From positions 1,364,001 to 1,428,000 of the forward strand of contig NZ_AP012541.1 of assembly GCF_000829035.1 (NCBI RefSeq): a DNA stretch of 64,000 nucleotides. The letters run 5' to 3'. Source of the stretch: Lacticaseibacillus paracasei subsp. paracasei. GTDB taxonomy: Bacteria > Bacillota > Bacilli > Lactobacillales > Lactobacillaceae. Position 1 is the stretch's first letter. Every line of letters starts with the position of its first letter. Below are positions 28,370 to 37,292 of the stretch, one piece after another. A model generated the notes under the pieces. It was not told the origin of the DNA. It saw only the letters and a list, made by a program, of their open reading frames with translations, and searched no databases. The position numbers were made by a program, and so were the translations under genes.

Positions 28370-28735
28370 GTGTGTACGCGTTTTTTTCGCACGTTCAATG
28401 ATCCGCATTTTCGTGTTGTCATGGTTGACTGGGAAAATTATGCCAGTGCGCTTACCGCAAAGTTTCGCCAATTATATAGTCGAACGCGGGATTCAAAGGC
28501 CTTATTTGAAGTTTATTCAGCGATGAAGGATGATCCCGTTTTTAAGCAAACGTGGGATCAGCTAAAGGTCGAAGAGTTAGGTGAAGAACGATTGCTGCTC
28601 AGCGTCCCTAACGCCGGAGAGCTCTATTTCGTTGAGACTTTTCTTAAGTTTTTGGGGAATGGTGATTTTATCGGCGTGCAACTGCCTGGGGATGAAGGAA
28701 CTCGCAAGAGGCTTGGTGAGATGGTTAGCGACTAA
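28370..28735 (+). CDS. Hypothetical protein, about 120 residues
   Basis: No family recognised. A cytoplasmic, mixed alpha/beta-looking protein with FFRTFNDPHFRVVMVDWENYASAL at the start and ELYFVETFLKFLGNGDFIGVQLPGDEGTRKRLGE at the end. It has no membrane span. The open frame starts at a GTG (28370) that overlaps the last base of an excellent AGGAGG (28365-28370); the codon at normal distance is ACG (28376). The true start is therefore uncertain. It is followed by a 150-base gap before rbgA. Codon use is like the neighbours. Confidence 0.7.
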   Translation: MCTRFFRTFNDPHFRVVMVDWENYASALTAKFRQLYSRTRDSKALFEVYSAMKDDPVFKQTWDQLKVEELGEERLLLSVPNAGELYFVETFLKFLGNGDFIGVQLPGDEGTRKRLGEMVSD

Positions 28736-28887
28736 AAAGTGCATGACTGAGCGGCCCGACACATTTTTCGGCTATCATAGTTTAAAAACAGGCAGTTGTT
28801 ACTTTTCACATAAATACAGTATGCTAGTCGTTAGGAAATAGTTCATACTGAGATTTTAATTGTCTTAGTCCTAAAGGAGTTACACAA

Positions 28888-29748
28888 ATGGCACAAATTC
28901 AATGGTTTCCCGGTCACATGGCCAAAGCCCGGAAACAAGTTCAAGAAAAGATTAAACAAGTCGACCTCGTGCTTGAAGTTGTCGATGCGCGGACACCGGA
29001 ATCGTCGCGCAATCCGATGTTGGATGAGCTGGTGGCTGACAAGCCGCGCATTATGGTGCTGAATAAGCAGGATTTGGCTGATCCGGCGTTGACGGCGGCG
29101 TGGGTCCAATATTATCAGGATCAAGGGTTTGCGGCGATTGCGATTGATGCCCAGCATGCCAAGCGGTTGCAGCAAATTCCGCAATTGGCGACGAAGTTGT
29201 TGGCGGAAAAGATTGCTCGGAAAAAGGCGCGCGGCATTCGTAATCCGATGATTAAGGCGATGTGTATTGGCATCCCCAATGTCGGCAAGTCGACGGTGTT
29301 AAATCGTCTGGTTCGGCGTAACATCGCGGTGACCGGCAACAAACCAGGCGTGACGAAGAATCAACAGTGGTTGAAGGCCAGTGATAACTTTCAATTGCTT
29401 GATACCCCTGGGATTCTTTGGCCGAAGTTTGCCTCACAAACAATTGGGATGCGGTTAGCCTTTACAGGTGCAATTGCCGATGCAGTTTTCCAAGAAGACA
29501 TGGTTGGCTTGTATGGGCTGACTTACTTTATGGCGCATTATCCAGCTGCTTTGAAAAAGGCATACCATGTCACCGATGATGATTTAAATGAAGCGCCCCA
29601 TGACCTGCTGGTTAAGTTGACGAAATCACAAGGTTTCGCTGAGGCTTACGATCGGATGGCTGAGCGCTTGATTTTTGATGCACGACAAGGAAAATTGGGA
29701 CGCTTTACCCTCGAGAAGCCTGGTGAGACAGATGCCGACGCTGAGTGA
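28888..29748 (+). CDS. rbgA: Ribosome biogenesis GTPase RbgA (YlqF)
   Basis: 286 residues. A circularly permuted GTPase needed late in 50S assembly. The motif order is G4 NKQD, then G1 GIPNVGKST (about 128-136), then G3 DTPGILWP, and the N-terminus has the diagnostic [20 protein letters not shown] lies before the ATG. A possible promoter (TTGTTA 28797, TATGCT 28821) lies in the gap upstream. The end overlaps rnhB by 17 bases, the conserved ylqF-rnhB pair. Confidence 0.96.
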   Translation: MAQIQWFPGHMAKARKQVQEKIKQVDLVLEVVDARTPESSRNPMLDELVADKPRIMVLNKQDLADPALTAAWVQYYQDQGFAAIAIDAQHAKRLQQIPQLATKLLAEKIARKKARGIRNPMIKAMCIGIPNVGKSTVLNRLVRRNIAVTGNKPGVTKNQQWLKASDNFQLLDTPGILWPKFASQTIGMRLAFTGAIADAVFQEDMVGLYGLTYFMAHYPAALKKAYHVTDDDLNEAPHDLLVKLTKSQGFAEAYDRMAERLIFDARQGKLGRFTLEKPGETDADAE

Positions 29749-30490
29749 GTACAAAGCATTGCTGGCTGCTGACGAAGTTGCACCGGCTATTTTGGCGGCA
29801 CTTAAAGAAGACAGTCGCATCGGTGCTGGCAAATTACTGGCAGCGTATCAACGGCGACAGGCCCATCAAGCAGCCGAAGAGGTGGCTTTACGTTATCGTA
29901 GCAGGTATGAGCGTCAGTTATGGGGAACCTATGAGTATGTCGCTGGGTTAGACGAAGTAGGGCGGGGACCACTTGCTGGCCCTGTCGTGACGGCTGCGGT
30001 GATTTTGCCGCACCATTTTCAGTGGCCGGTGAATGACTCGAAACAGCTGACCGCACATGAACGCAATGTGCTTTACCCGCATATTTTAACTGAAGCGATT
30101 GTAGTTGGCATTGGCGTGGCTGATAATCGGACGATTGACCGTGAAAATATTTACCATGCGACTGAATTGGCGATGGCTCAAGCCGTTGACCATTTGCGAG
30201 TCGCTCCGGAATGTTTGTTGGTGGACGCAATGCACGTGCCAGTCGACTTACCGCAAAAACGCTTAATTAAGGGCGATGCCAACAGCATCAGCATCGCTGC
30301 GGCCAGTATTGTTGCTAAAGTGATTCGTGATCGTCTTATGATGATGTACGATAAAATTTATCCTGGTTATGATTTTAAGGACAACATGGGATACGGGACA
30401 AAGGCACATCTTGCCGGATTGGCGGCGCACGGCGTTACCCCAATTCATCGCCGCAGTTTTGGGCCTGTCCGTGATCGACTGCGCTCTTAG
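29732..30490 (+). CDS. rnhB: Ribonuclease HII
   Basis: 252 residues. It cuts RNA in RNA-DNA hybrids, including single ribonucleotides in DNA. The catalytic acidic residues are seen in [17 protein letters not shown] (Asp, Glu) and in CLLVDAMHV (Asp). An N-terminal helical extension of about 65 residues precedes the catalytic domain, as in other Gram-positive enzymes. I chose ATG 29732 (inside rbgA) over the frame start at 29675. dprA follows 61 bases later, the usual rbgA-rnhB-dprA-topA order. Confidence 0.95.
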   Translation: MPTLSEYKALLAADEVAPAILAALKEDSRIGAGKLLAAYQRRQAHQAAEEVALRYRSRYERQLWGTYEYVAGLDEVGRGPLAGPVVTAAVILPHHFQWPVNDSKQLTAHERNVLYPHILTEAIVVGIGVADNRTIDRENIYHATELAMAQAVDHLRVAPECLLVDAMHVPVDLPQKRLIKGDANSISIAAASIVAKVIRDRLMMMYDKIYPGYDFKDNMGYGTKAHLAGLAAHGVTPIHRRSFGPVRDRLRS

Positions 30491-30551
30491 TGCTTCGTTG
30501 AGTGTGTCGATGTCGTGTTTGCGTAGTTTATTTGCGGGAGGACGACCAACA

Positions 30552-31367
30552 ATGACACTGCGCAATTTTTTACTAGCATGGCATATTGCCACACGCCAGA
30601 ATCCACGGATGGCAGTTGCTTTAGAACAAGCTATCCGAGGAAAAGACGATCTCGCACCGTTTCATGCAGAACTCAAGAAACGTTTGACTGACCAGTATAG
30701 TCAACAATTAATTGCTGCCAAACATGTGCCGTTTATGACGTATGTTGATGCTGCTTATCCACCACGATTGCGGGAAATTCCGCAGCCGCCGTTGGTGCTT
30801 TTTTATCGTGGGCAGTTAGGTCTGTTGAATCAATTAACGTTAGGGATTGTTGGTTCGCGGCGTGCAACCGGCTATTCAGCAACGGCGCTGGCGCAGTTAT
30901 TGCCGCAACTACCGTCAATGGTGATTGCAAGTGGACTAGCAGCAGGAGCTGATGCGATGGCGCATGAGGCAGCCCTCAGTGCCCGACTGCCAACGATTGC
31001 AGTGATTGCCAACGGCCTTGATCAGGTGTATCCTGCCAAGAACCGCGATTTGCAGGTGCAGATTGCGCATGTTGGGCTTGTTTTAAGTGAGTATCCACCA
31101 GCAACCGGCCCGCAGCGGTTTCAATTTGTCGCTCGCAATCGGATTATTGCCGGTATTGCCCATGGTGTGATGGTAACTGAGGCGGAGATGAAAAGCGGCA
31201 GTCTCATCACGGCTAACTATGCTTTGCAACATAATCGCGAAGTTTTTGCGTTGCCTAATCGAATTGATGCGCCTTTGGGAGCAGGTACAAATGCGCTGAT
31301 TCAGGCAGGAGCGGCGTTGGTGACTGGTCCAGAGACGTTGGTAGAAAACTTGAATTTTTACCCTTGA
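30552..31367 (+). CDS. dprA: DNA-processing protein DprA
   Basis: 271 residues. DprA protects incoming single-stranded DNA and loads RecA on it during transformation. The Rossmann-like domain shows LGIVGSRRATGYS, VIASGLAAGADAMAHEAAL, and NRIIAGIAHGVMVTEAEMKSGSLITANYA. The protein ends at VENLNFYP soon after this domain, so the C-terminal winged helix of longer DprA proteins is absent. An SAM-like N-terminus (about 1-70) is present. GGGAGG lies ten bases before the ATG. The frame is intact; whether competence works cannot be seen here. Confidence 0.93.
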   Translation: MTLRNFLLAWHIATRQNPRMAVALEQAIRGKDDLAPFHAELKKRLTDQYSQQLIAAKHVPFMTYVDAAYPPRLREIPQPPLVLFYRGQLGLLNQLTLGIVGSRRATGYSATALAQLLPQLPSMVIASGLAAGADAMAHEAALSARLPTIAVIANGLDQVYPAKNRDLQVQIAHVGLVLSEYPPATGPQRFQFVARNRIIAGIAHGVMVTEAEMKSGSLITANYALQHNREVFALPNRIDAPLGAGTNALIQAGAALVTGPETLVENLNFYP

Positions 31368-31413
31368 GGTGCACATTTTTGCTTATTTTATAGTAGAAAA
31401 AATTTCTTTTGAT

Positions 31414-31443
31414 TTGACAAGAGCAAAATGACTAGCTTATGAT
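31414..31443 (+). promoter_or_regulatory. Promoter of topA
   Basis: Consensus TTGACA (31414-31419) and TATGAT (31438-31443) are separated by 18 bases. Transcription would start near 31450, leaving a leader of about 187 bases before the topA ATG. Confidence 0.75.
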
Positions 31444-31464
31444 AGCAACTGTTTTGAGTCAGCA

Positions 31465-31621
31465 GGTGGCATTGACCATTAGACTGGCACCAGTTGCGAT
31501 TGCTTTGATGGTCGCGCCGGTGGCAGATGATCTATTGCCGCCTTAGGACGCATCAATTACTGACGACGAATCGTCAGCATCGCACAAATTAATCAGGGCT
31601 TGCCTACTAGGCAATGCCACC
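31465..31621 (+). promoter_or_regulatory. Structured topA leader (candidate cis-regulatory RNA)
   Basis: GGTGGCATTG (31465-31474) and CAATGCCACC (31612-31621) are perfect 10-base inverted copies that close a domain of about 137 bases. Inside are a perfect hairpin TGACGA-CGAA-TCGTCA (31561-31576) and GACCAT/ATGGTC (31474-31479 and near 31508). A second hairpin TTGCCT-ACT-AGGCAA (31600-31614) overlaps the closing stem, so both cannot form fully. The topA ribosome site GGAAGG begins at the next bases. No T-box sequence or T-run terminator is seen. A regulatory role is inference. Confidence 0.5.
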
Positions 31622-31636
31622 GGAAGGAGCGCGTTC

Positions 31637-33721
31637 ATGGCCGACAAGAAGTTAGTCATTGTTGAATCGCCAGCCAAAGCCAAGACTATTGAAAAGTATC
31701 TTGGCCGAACCTATAAAGTTGTTGCAAGTTTGGGGCACATTCGCGATCTACCTAAGAGTCAGATGGGGGTCGATGTCGATAACGACTACGAGCCAAAGTA
31801 CATTTCGATTCGCGGCAAAGGCGATGTGATTAAATCCCTTAAAAAAGATGCTAAAAAAGCTAGCAAGATTTATCTCGCAGCCGATCCGGATCGTGAAGGA
31901 GAAGCCATTGCATGGCATGTCAGTCACATTTTAGGTTTGGATCCAAAAGCCAAAAATCGCGTCGTTTTTAACGAAATTACGAAAGATGCCGTTAAAAATG
32001 CGTTCAAAACCCCTCGTGGCATTGATATGGATCTTGTAGATGCCCAGCAGGCACGGCGGATTTTGGATCGACTGGTAGGCTATTCCATCAGTCCTTTATT
32101 ATGGAAGAAAGTTAAAAAGGGCCTGAGTGCTGGCCGCGTTCAAAGTGTTGCGCTAAAGCTGATTATTGATCGCGAAAATGAAATCAAAAACTTCACGCCA
32201 GAAGAATACTGGTCATTAGACGCTGAGTTCCAAAAGGGCCGTAGTAAAAAGTTCAGTGCTAGTTTCTATGGCCTGAAGAATAAAAAGCAGGCTTTAAAGA
32301 ACAACGAGGCCGTTCAAAAGATTTTGGGTCAAGTGGACAAAACTAAGCCGTTTGCTGTGACGAATGTTGTTAAAAAAGAACGCAAACGCTTCCCATCCCC
32401 GCCATTCACAACCAGTACCTTGCAGCAGGAAGCTAACCGTAAGTTGGGATTCCGCACCCGAAAGACCATGATGTTGGCCCAGCAACTGTATGAAGGAATT
32501 AACTTAGGTGGTAAGTTAGGCACCGTTGGGCTGATCACGTACATGCGGACCGACTCGACTCGCGTGTCAAATGTTGCCAAAACTGAAACCAGCCATTACC
32601 TGCATGAGAAATACGGCGAAGCTTATGCTGCTGTCAAAATTCGCCAAGGTAAACTGCAGGAAGGGGCACAAGATGCCCACGAAGCCATTCGGCCAACCAG
32701 CACATTACGGACACCGGATAGTTTGACGGCAGTTCTGGACAAAGATCAGATGAAACTTTATCGGCTGATCTGGAGTCGGTTTGTTGCCAGTGAAATGACC
32801 CCGGCGATTATTGACACTGTGGCCGTGACGTTAGACCAAAACGGTGTGACTTTCCGCGCCAACGGTAGTCAGACTAAGTTTGAAGGGTTTACCAAGTTGT
32901 ATGTCTCATCACGTGACAGCGATCAAAAGGACAATATTTTGCCACCGCTTGCAGTTGGTGATGATGTCAAAATGTTGAAGACCGATCCGGCTCAACACTT
33001 TACACAGCCACCAGCCCGTTACTCGGAAGCAAACCTTGTCAAAGCGCTTGAAGAAAATGGCGTTGGTCGTCCGTCAACTTATGCGCCAACTATCGAAACC
33101 ATTCAGAAACGTTACTACGTGAAACTGAATGCTCGCCGGTTTGAACCGACTGAATTAGGTGAGATCGTCAACAGCTTGATCGTTGAATTCTTCCCGGACA
33201 TCGTGAATATCAAATTTACGGCGAACGTCGAATCTGAACTTGATGGGATTGAAACCGGCGAGGCTGATTGGGTTAAGGTGATTGATCAGTTCTATAAGCC
33301 ATTTGAAAAAGAAGTGGCTCACGCCGAAACTGGGATCGCGAAGATTCAAATCAAAGACGAACCAGCCGGCTTCAACTGTGACATCTGCGGTGCGCCGATG
33401 GTTATCAAAATGGGTCGTTATGGTAAGTTTTACGCCTGTTCCCGATTCCCGGATTGCCGCAACACCAAGGCCATTGTCAAAGAGATCGGGGTTGTCTGCC
33501 CGAAATGTCATATCGGTCAAGTTGTTGAACGTAAGAGCAAGCGTAACCGCGTCTTCTATGGTTGCTCGCGTTATCCAGACTGCGACTTTGTCTCATGGGA
33601 CAAACCAGTCGGCCGCGATTGCCCGGTCTGCGGACATTTCTTAGTTGAGAAAAAGAGCAAAGCTGGCACCCAAGTTGTCTGCCCAAATAACGATTATAAA
33701 GAAGCCTTACAAAAAGCATAA
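31637..33721 (+). CDS. topA: DNA topoisomerase I
   Basis: 694 residues. A type IA enzyme that relaxes negative supercoils. The Toprim domain (about 1-120) starts [16 protein letters not shown] with the acidic [12 protein letters not shown]; the active-site Tyr is in [14 protein letters not shown]; the C-terminus has zinc-finger repeats: CDICGAPMV...[16 protein letters not shown]...CSRYPDC, and a last one CPVCGHFLV...CPN. AAGGAGCG precedes the ATG. It has its own promoter with a long leader and a terminator after it. Confidence 0.97.
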   Translation: MADKKLVIVESPAKAKTIEKYLGRTYKVVASLGHIRDLPKSQMGVDVDNDYEPKYISIRGKGDVIKSLKKDAKKASKIYLAADPDREGEAIAWHVSHILGLDPKAKNRVVFNEITKDAVKNAFKTPRGIDMDLVDAQQARRILDRLVGYSISPLLWKKVKKGLSAGRVQSVALKLIIDRENEIKNFTPEEYWSLDAEFQKGRSKKFSASFYGLKNKKQALKNNEAVQKILGQVDKTKPFAVTNVVKKERKRFPSPPFTTSTLQQEANRKLGFRTRKTMMLAQQLYEGINLGGKLGTVGLITYMRTDSTRVSNVAKTETSHYLHEKYGEAYAAVKIRQGKLQEGAQDAHEAIRPTSTLRTPDSLTAVLDKDQMKLYRLIWSRFVASEMTPAIIDTVAVTLDQNGVTFRANGSQTKFEGFTKLYVSSRDSDQKDNILPPLAVGDDVKMLKTDPAQHFTQPPARYSEANLVKALEENGVGRPSTYAPTIETIQKRYYVKLNARRFEPTELGEIVNSLIVEFFPDIVNIKFTANVESELDGIETGEADWVKVIDQFYKPFEKEVAHAETGIAKIQIKDEPAGFNCDICGAPMVIKMGRYGKFYACSRFPDCRNTKAIVKEIGVVCPKCHIGQVVERKSKRNRVFYGCSRYPDCDFVSWDKPVGRDCPVCGHFLVEKKSKAGTQVVCPNNDYKEALQKA

Positions 33722-33729
33722 TTTGAGAA

Positions 33730-33767
33730 AGCAGTGAGTATGTTATCTTTGTACTCACTGTTTTTTT
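33730..33767 (+). terminator. Terminator after topA
   Basis: CAGTGAGTA and TACTCACTG pair perfectly around an 11-base loop, followed by seven T. Confidence 0.92.
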
Positions 33768-33790
33768 CGGGTAAACTTGGGCAGAGTGTG

Positions 33791-33878
33791 AACAGGCGCG
33801 CTTAGAAACCGGAGCCTAAATGGCTGGGCTTTGGCCATTTAGGCTTGAGGTCCTTATGTGCAGGTTTCTGCGCCTGTT
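33791..33878 (-). repeat. Structured hairpin repeat, copy 1 (reverse orientation, shortened)
   Basis: Outer arms AACAGGCGC and GCGCCTGTT, then AGAAACC and GGTTTCT, enclose a core stem CCTAAATGGC/GCCATTTAGG (33815-33824 and 33834-33843). Read on the minus strand the apical loop is CAAAGCCCA. Compared with the other copies, the segment between the right core arm and the CTCCGGTTTCT block is missing, so the core loses several pairs. It lies directly beside copy 2. Confidence 0.75.
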
Positions 33879-33879
33879 T

Positions 33880-33985
33880 GCGCGTTTCGGAACCGGAGCA
33901 TCACCAGCCTTGAAGTCTAAATGGCTGAACTTTGGCCATTTAGACTTCAAGGTCCTTACACGGAGGTTTCTGCGCCTGATCGCGC
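33880..33985 (-). repeat. Structured hairpin repeat, copy 2 (reverse orientation)
   Basis: On the minus strand: CGCAGAAACCT, GTGTAAGGA, then a perfect core stem starting CCTTGAAGTCTAAATGGC, loop CAAAGTTCA, and the matching right arm (core 33908-33952 on the + strand), then GATGCTCCGGTT. It has the longest perfect core of the four (18 pairs). Orientation is opposite to the nearest downstream gene trmFO. Confidence 0.8.
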
Positions 33986-34136
33986 CTTTAGAAAACTTGC
34001 TCAAAGATTCAGTCTGCCCACAATAGCAAGCTGAGTCGCTACCGCATCAGCAAGCCACAAAAATACACGTGCCGCAAAACTCACATTTTCTCTGAACGAA
34101 CTAATTGCGCCACGCCACCACAAGGAGGAATCACTC

Positions 34137-35456
34137 ATGCCAACAGTTAATGTCATTGGTGCCGGACTAGCCGGATCAGAAGCAGCCTGGCAAATCGCTC
34201 AGGCCGGTGTAGATGTCAACTTATACGAGATGCGTCCCGTTAAAATGACACCTGCTCATCACACGAGCAATTTTGCTGAGCTTGTCTGCACGAATTCACT
34301 GCGCGCCAACCAGATCACCAATGCGGTGGGTCTATTAAAGGAAGAAATGCGTCAGTTACATTCAATCATTATTCAAAGTGCTGACGCCACCGCAGTCCCT
34401 GCTGGCGGTGCCTTGGCGGTGGATCGCGAACCATTTAGCGAGCTAGTGACCCAAAAGTTGACGAGCAATTCGCATATTCATGTGGTGAATGAGGAATTGT
34501 CAGCATTTCCTGATGGGATCACAGTGGTGGCTACCGGTCCGCTAACAGCGCCCGGGTTAGCACAGGCAATTGTTGATCTGAACGGCGAGGCCGGTTTGTC
34601 GTTCTTTGACGCAGCCGCACCGATTCTTGATGCGAATACGATCAACGAGGACATTGTTTATAAAAAGTCGCGCTATGATCGTGGCGAAGCCGCCTATTTG
34701 AATTGTCCGATGACGAAGGATGAATTCTTGACGTTCTATCAAGCGCTCGTTTCGGCCGAAGTTGCTGAAGGCCATGATTTTGAAAAGATGACGGTTTTTG
34801 AAGGCTGCATGCCGATTGAAGTCATGGCCAAACGCGGTATTAAAACTATGTTGTTTGGCCCGCTAAAGCCAGTTGGCCTTGAAGATCCACGGACAGGTAA
34901 GGAACCTTACGCGGTTGTCCAGTTGCGTCAAGATAACGCTGCAGCGAGTTTATATAACATGGTCGGATTCCAAACTCATCTTAAATGGGGCGAGCAAAAA
35001 CGGGTTTTCCGACTAATCCCTGGACTTGAAAACGTGCAAATCGTCCGGTATGGCGTCATGCATCGCAACACTTTCATGAAATCCCCAGTGGTTTTGGAAC
35101 CAACATATGCATCCAAACGCCGGCCTGATCTGTTCTTTGCAGGCCAGATGACTGGGGTGGAAGGTTATGTTGAAAGCGCCGCCAGCGGTCTGATTGCGGG
35201 TACCAATGCGGCCCGTATGGCGCTTGGAGAAACCCCGCTGATTTTTCCCGAAACTACAGCGATGGGGTCAATGGCGGATTACATTACTCACACATCCGCC
35301 CATCACTTCCAGCCGATGAATGCGAACTTTGGCATCATGCCAGCGTTAACAGTCAAAGTACGCAATAAAAAAGAACGCAATCAGCAGTTAGCTGATCGTG
35401 CATTAAAAGATTTAGCTACTTTCCAAGCAGGTATGAATCGGGTTGAACAAGTTTAA
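34137..35456 (+). CDS. trmFO: Methylenetetrahydrofolate-tRNA (uracil-54-C5) methyltransferase
   Basis: 439 residues. A flavoprotein that makes ribothymidine at tRNA position 54 using methylene-tetrahydrofolate. FAD site [14 protein letters not shown] at residues 5-18; also [17 protein letters not shown], the [11 protein letters not shown] loop with the catalytic Cys, and the second FAD contact [26 protein letters not shown] precedes the ATG. The topA-trmFO-xerC-hslVU order is standard for Firmicutes; here hairpin repeats break into it twice. Confidence 0.97.
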   Translation: MPTVNVIGAGLAGSEAAWQIAQAGVDVNLYEMRPVKMTPAHHTSNFAELVCTNSLRANQITNAVGLLKEEMRQLHSIIIQSADATAVPAGGALAVDREPFSELVTQKLTSNSHIHVVNEELSAFPDGITVVATGPLTAPGLAQAIVDLNGEAGLSFFDAAAPILDANTINEDIVYKKSRYDRGEAAYLNCPMTKDEFLTFYQALVSAEVAEGHDFEKMTVFEGCMPIEVMAKRGIKTMLFGPLKPVGLEDPRTGKEPYAVVQLRQDNAAASLYNMVGFQTHLKWGEQKRVFRLIPGLENVQIVRYGVMHRNTFMKSPVVLEPTYASKRRPDLFFAGQMTGVEGYVESAASGLIAGTNAARMALGETPLIFPETTAMGSMADYITHTSAHHFQPMNANFGIMPALTVKVRNKKERNQQLADRALKDLATFQAGMNRVEQV

Positions 35457-35462
35457 GGACGC

Positions 35463-35490
35463 AAAAAATCTCGGGTTACCGGGATTTTTT
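35463..35490 (+). terminator. Terminator after trmFO
   Basis: AAAAAATCTCGG and CCGGGATTTTTT form a stem (one G-T pair) with loop GTTA. Confidence 0.82.
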
Positions 35491-35580
35491 CATTGGTATT
35501 TCGGCGGCTTGATGGTGTTGATGCACTGAAAGCGTCAACAATGGCTGCATTTTATGTTAATGTATTATCGGAGGGATTCA

Positions 35581-36477
35581 ATGAAGCCAATTGCAGCGTT
35601 TCAGGAGTATCTTGAAGTTGAACGGCAGTATTCACCGGAAACAGTGACGGCTTATTTGAGTGATCTTCGAGAATTTCAGGCGTTTCTCAAGGCCAACGGC
35701 GGGTTTACTGACTTTCGGCATGTGGATGATTTAGACGTTCAAACTTATTTGACTGATCTTAACAAACAGGATTTGGCACGGACATCGATTGCCCGAAAAA
35801 TCAGTAGTTTGAGAAGCTTTTACCGTTATTTGACACGAATTGATGTCGTCAAACGCAACCCATTTGAGCTGGTTGAATTAAAAAAGCAGCATCATCATTT
35901 ACCACAATTTTTCTATGAAGCCGAGATTCAGGAACTGTTCAAGACAGTTGCTGGCAAAACCCCGCTGGATCAACGTAATCGCGCTTTGTTGGAAGTTTTG
36001 TATGGCACCGGTATTCGAGTTTCCGAGTGTGCCAAACTGACATTGAATCAGGTCGATTTCAATACGGCATTACTGTTGATTCATGGTAAAGGCAACAAAG
36101 ATAGGTATGTGCCCTTTGGACAGTACGCTCAGCAAGCACTACGAACTTATTTAAAAGATGGCCGACAAGTCTTGATGGCTAAAAGTCAGGCACAGCATCG
36201 ATATGTATTTGTGAACCAGTATGGGCGTCCGATTACCTCGCGTGGCATTGAATATATTTTGGATCAGCTCATCAAGCAGACGACGCTGACAGCTAACATT
36301 CATCCCCACATGCTGCGGCATAGTTTTGCAACCCATATGCTGGATCATGGTGCTGACCTGCGAACTGTTCAAGAGCTACTGGGTCATGCAAGTTTATCAA
36401 CCACACAAATCTACACGCATGTCACCATGGCACATTTAAAAAATGAGTATATGAAATATTATCCGAAGCATAATTAA
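35581..36477 (+). CDS. xerC: Tyrosine recombinase XerC
   Basis: 298 residues. Partner of XerD at dif. N-terminal core-binding domain about 1-90 (AAFQEYLEVERQYSPETVTAYLSDL), catalytic domain about 105-295 with Arg in GTGIRVSECAKL, box HMLRHSFAT, His in LLGHASLSTTQ and the Tyr in QIYTHV. The ATG at 35581 has GGAGGG seven bases upstream. Its location between trmFO and hslV is the normal xerC (codV) place, which supports the XerC name. Downstream lies hairpin repeat copy 3. Confidence 0.95.
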   Translation: MKPIAAFQEYLEVERQYSPETVTAYLSDLREFQAFLKANGGFTDFRHVDDLDVQTYLTDLNKQDLARTSIARKISSLRSFYRYLTRIDVVKRNPFELVELKKQHHHLPQFFYEAEIQELFKTVAGKTPLDQRNRALLEVLYGTGIRVSECAKLTLNQVDFNTALLLIHGKGNKDRYVPFGQYAQQALRTYLKDGRQVLMAKSQAQHRYVFVNQYGRPITSRGIEYILDQLIKQTTLTANIHPHMLRHSFATHMLDHGADLRTVQELLGHASLSTTQIYTHVTMAHLKNEYMKYYPKHN

Positions 36478-36586
36478 GACTAAAGCATGATGCAAAAGCA
36501 GTCTGAGTTTTTTAAGCTAAGAACATTGGCGATAACAGATTAATCGCTACTTTAGCTGTTTTTATCCGACGAGATACGCAGATAAC

Positions 36587-36704
36587 GCGCTCGCAGTCGC
36601 AGAAACCTGCACATAATGACCTGGAAGCCTAAATAGCCAAAATTCAGCCATTTAGGCTTGCAGCCCACTTATGCTCCGGTTTCTAAGCGCTTCTGCTTGC
36701 GCTC
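36587..36704 (+). repeat. Structured hairpin repeat, copy 3 (forward, upstream of hslV)
   Basis: GCGCTCGCAG, CGCAGAAACCTGCACATAA, TGACCT, core AAGCCTAAATAGC (36625-36637), loop CAAAATTCA, GCCATTTAGGCTT (36647-36659), then CACTTATGCTCCGGTTTCT and AAGCGC. AGAAACC pairs with GGTTTCT and CATAA with TTATG outside the core. It ends nine bases before the hslV ribosome site, so it could be in the leader of hslVU. Confidence 0.8.
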
Positions 36705-36724
36705 ACTTAAAAAGGAGCATGACT

Positions 36725-37249
36725 ATGACAACAATTGCAGCAGTAAGAAAAGATGGTGTGACCGCTTTGGCCGGTGACGGTCAGGTAACCCTTGGCGAAA
36801 AGGTCATCATGAAAGGCAACGCGCAGAAAGTTCGCCGGATCTATCATGATCAAGTCGTCATCGGATTTGCCGGCGGGGTAGCAGATGCTTTCACCCTGCA
36901 AGACTGGTTTGAAAAGAAGCTGGAGCATTATGCGGGCAACTTGCGACGTTCCGCAGTTGCGCTGGCTCAAGATTGGCGCAAGGATCCGACCTTGCAGAAA
37001 CTTGAGGCCATGATGATCGTGATGGATGAGCATGACCTGTTACTTGTATCCGGGTCTGGCGAAGTGATAGATCCAGATGAAGACGTGGTAGCGATCGGCT
37101 CTGGCGGCAACTTTGCGCAAGCCGCGGCAATCGCGATGCTGCGGCATGCCCCGGATATGACACCAGCTGACATTGCCAAAGAAGCGGTGAATATCGCAGG
37201 AAATATCGATATTTTCACAAACCACAATGTTATTGTCGAAAGCTTTTAG
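36725..37249 (+). CDS. hslV: ATP-dependent protease subunit HslV (ClpQ)
   Basis: 174 residues. Proteasome-like peptidase of the HslUV (ClpQY) complex. After Met removal the N-terminal Thr of TTIAAVRKDGVTALAGDGQVTLG is the nucleophile. GSGGNFAQAAAIAML is also conserved. Of two in-frame ATGs (36719, 36725) the second is right: AGGAG lies seven bases before it and the mature Thr is then residue 2. hslU follows after 43 bases. Confidence 0.96.
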   Translation: MTTIAAVRKDGVTALAGDGQVTLGEKVIMKGNAQKVRRIYHDQVVIGFAGGVADAFTLQDWFEKKLEHYAGNLRRSAVALAQDWRKDPTLQKLEAMMIVMDEHDLLLVSGSGEVIDPDEDVVAIGSGGNFAQAAAIAMLRHAPDMTPADIAKEAVNIAGNIDIFTNHNVIVESF

Positions 37250-37292
37250 TTTGTAACCGTCGGCAATTACATTGATCTACAGGAGGCTTATG

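Noticed and set aside
31450..31636. topA leader as a T-box riboswitch
   Set aside because: The conserved T-box antiterminator sequence (AGGGTGGNACCGCG type) and a terminator with T-run are missing, and topA is not a T-box-type gene.
33820..34026. Open frames on both strands through the hairpin repeats
   Set aside because: They mirror each other because the DNA is palindromic; no ribosome site and low-complexity products.
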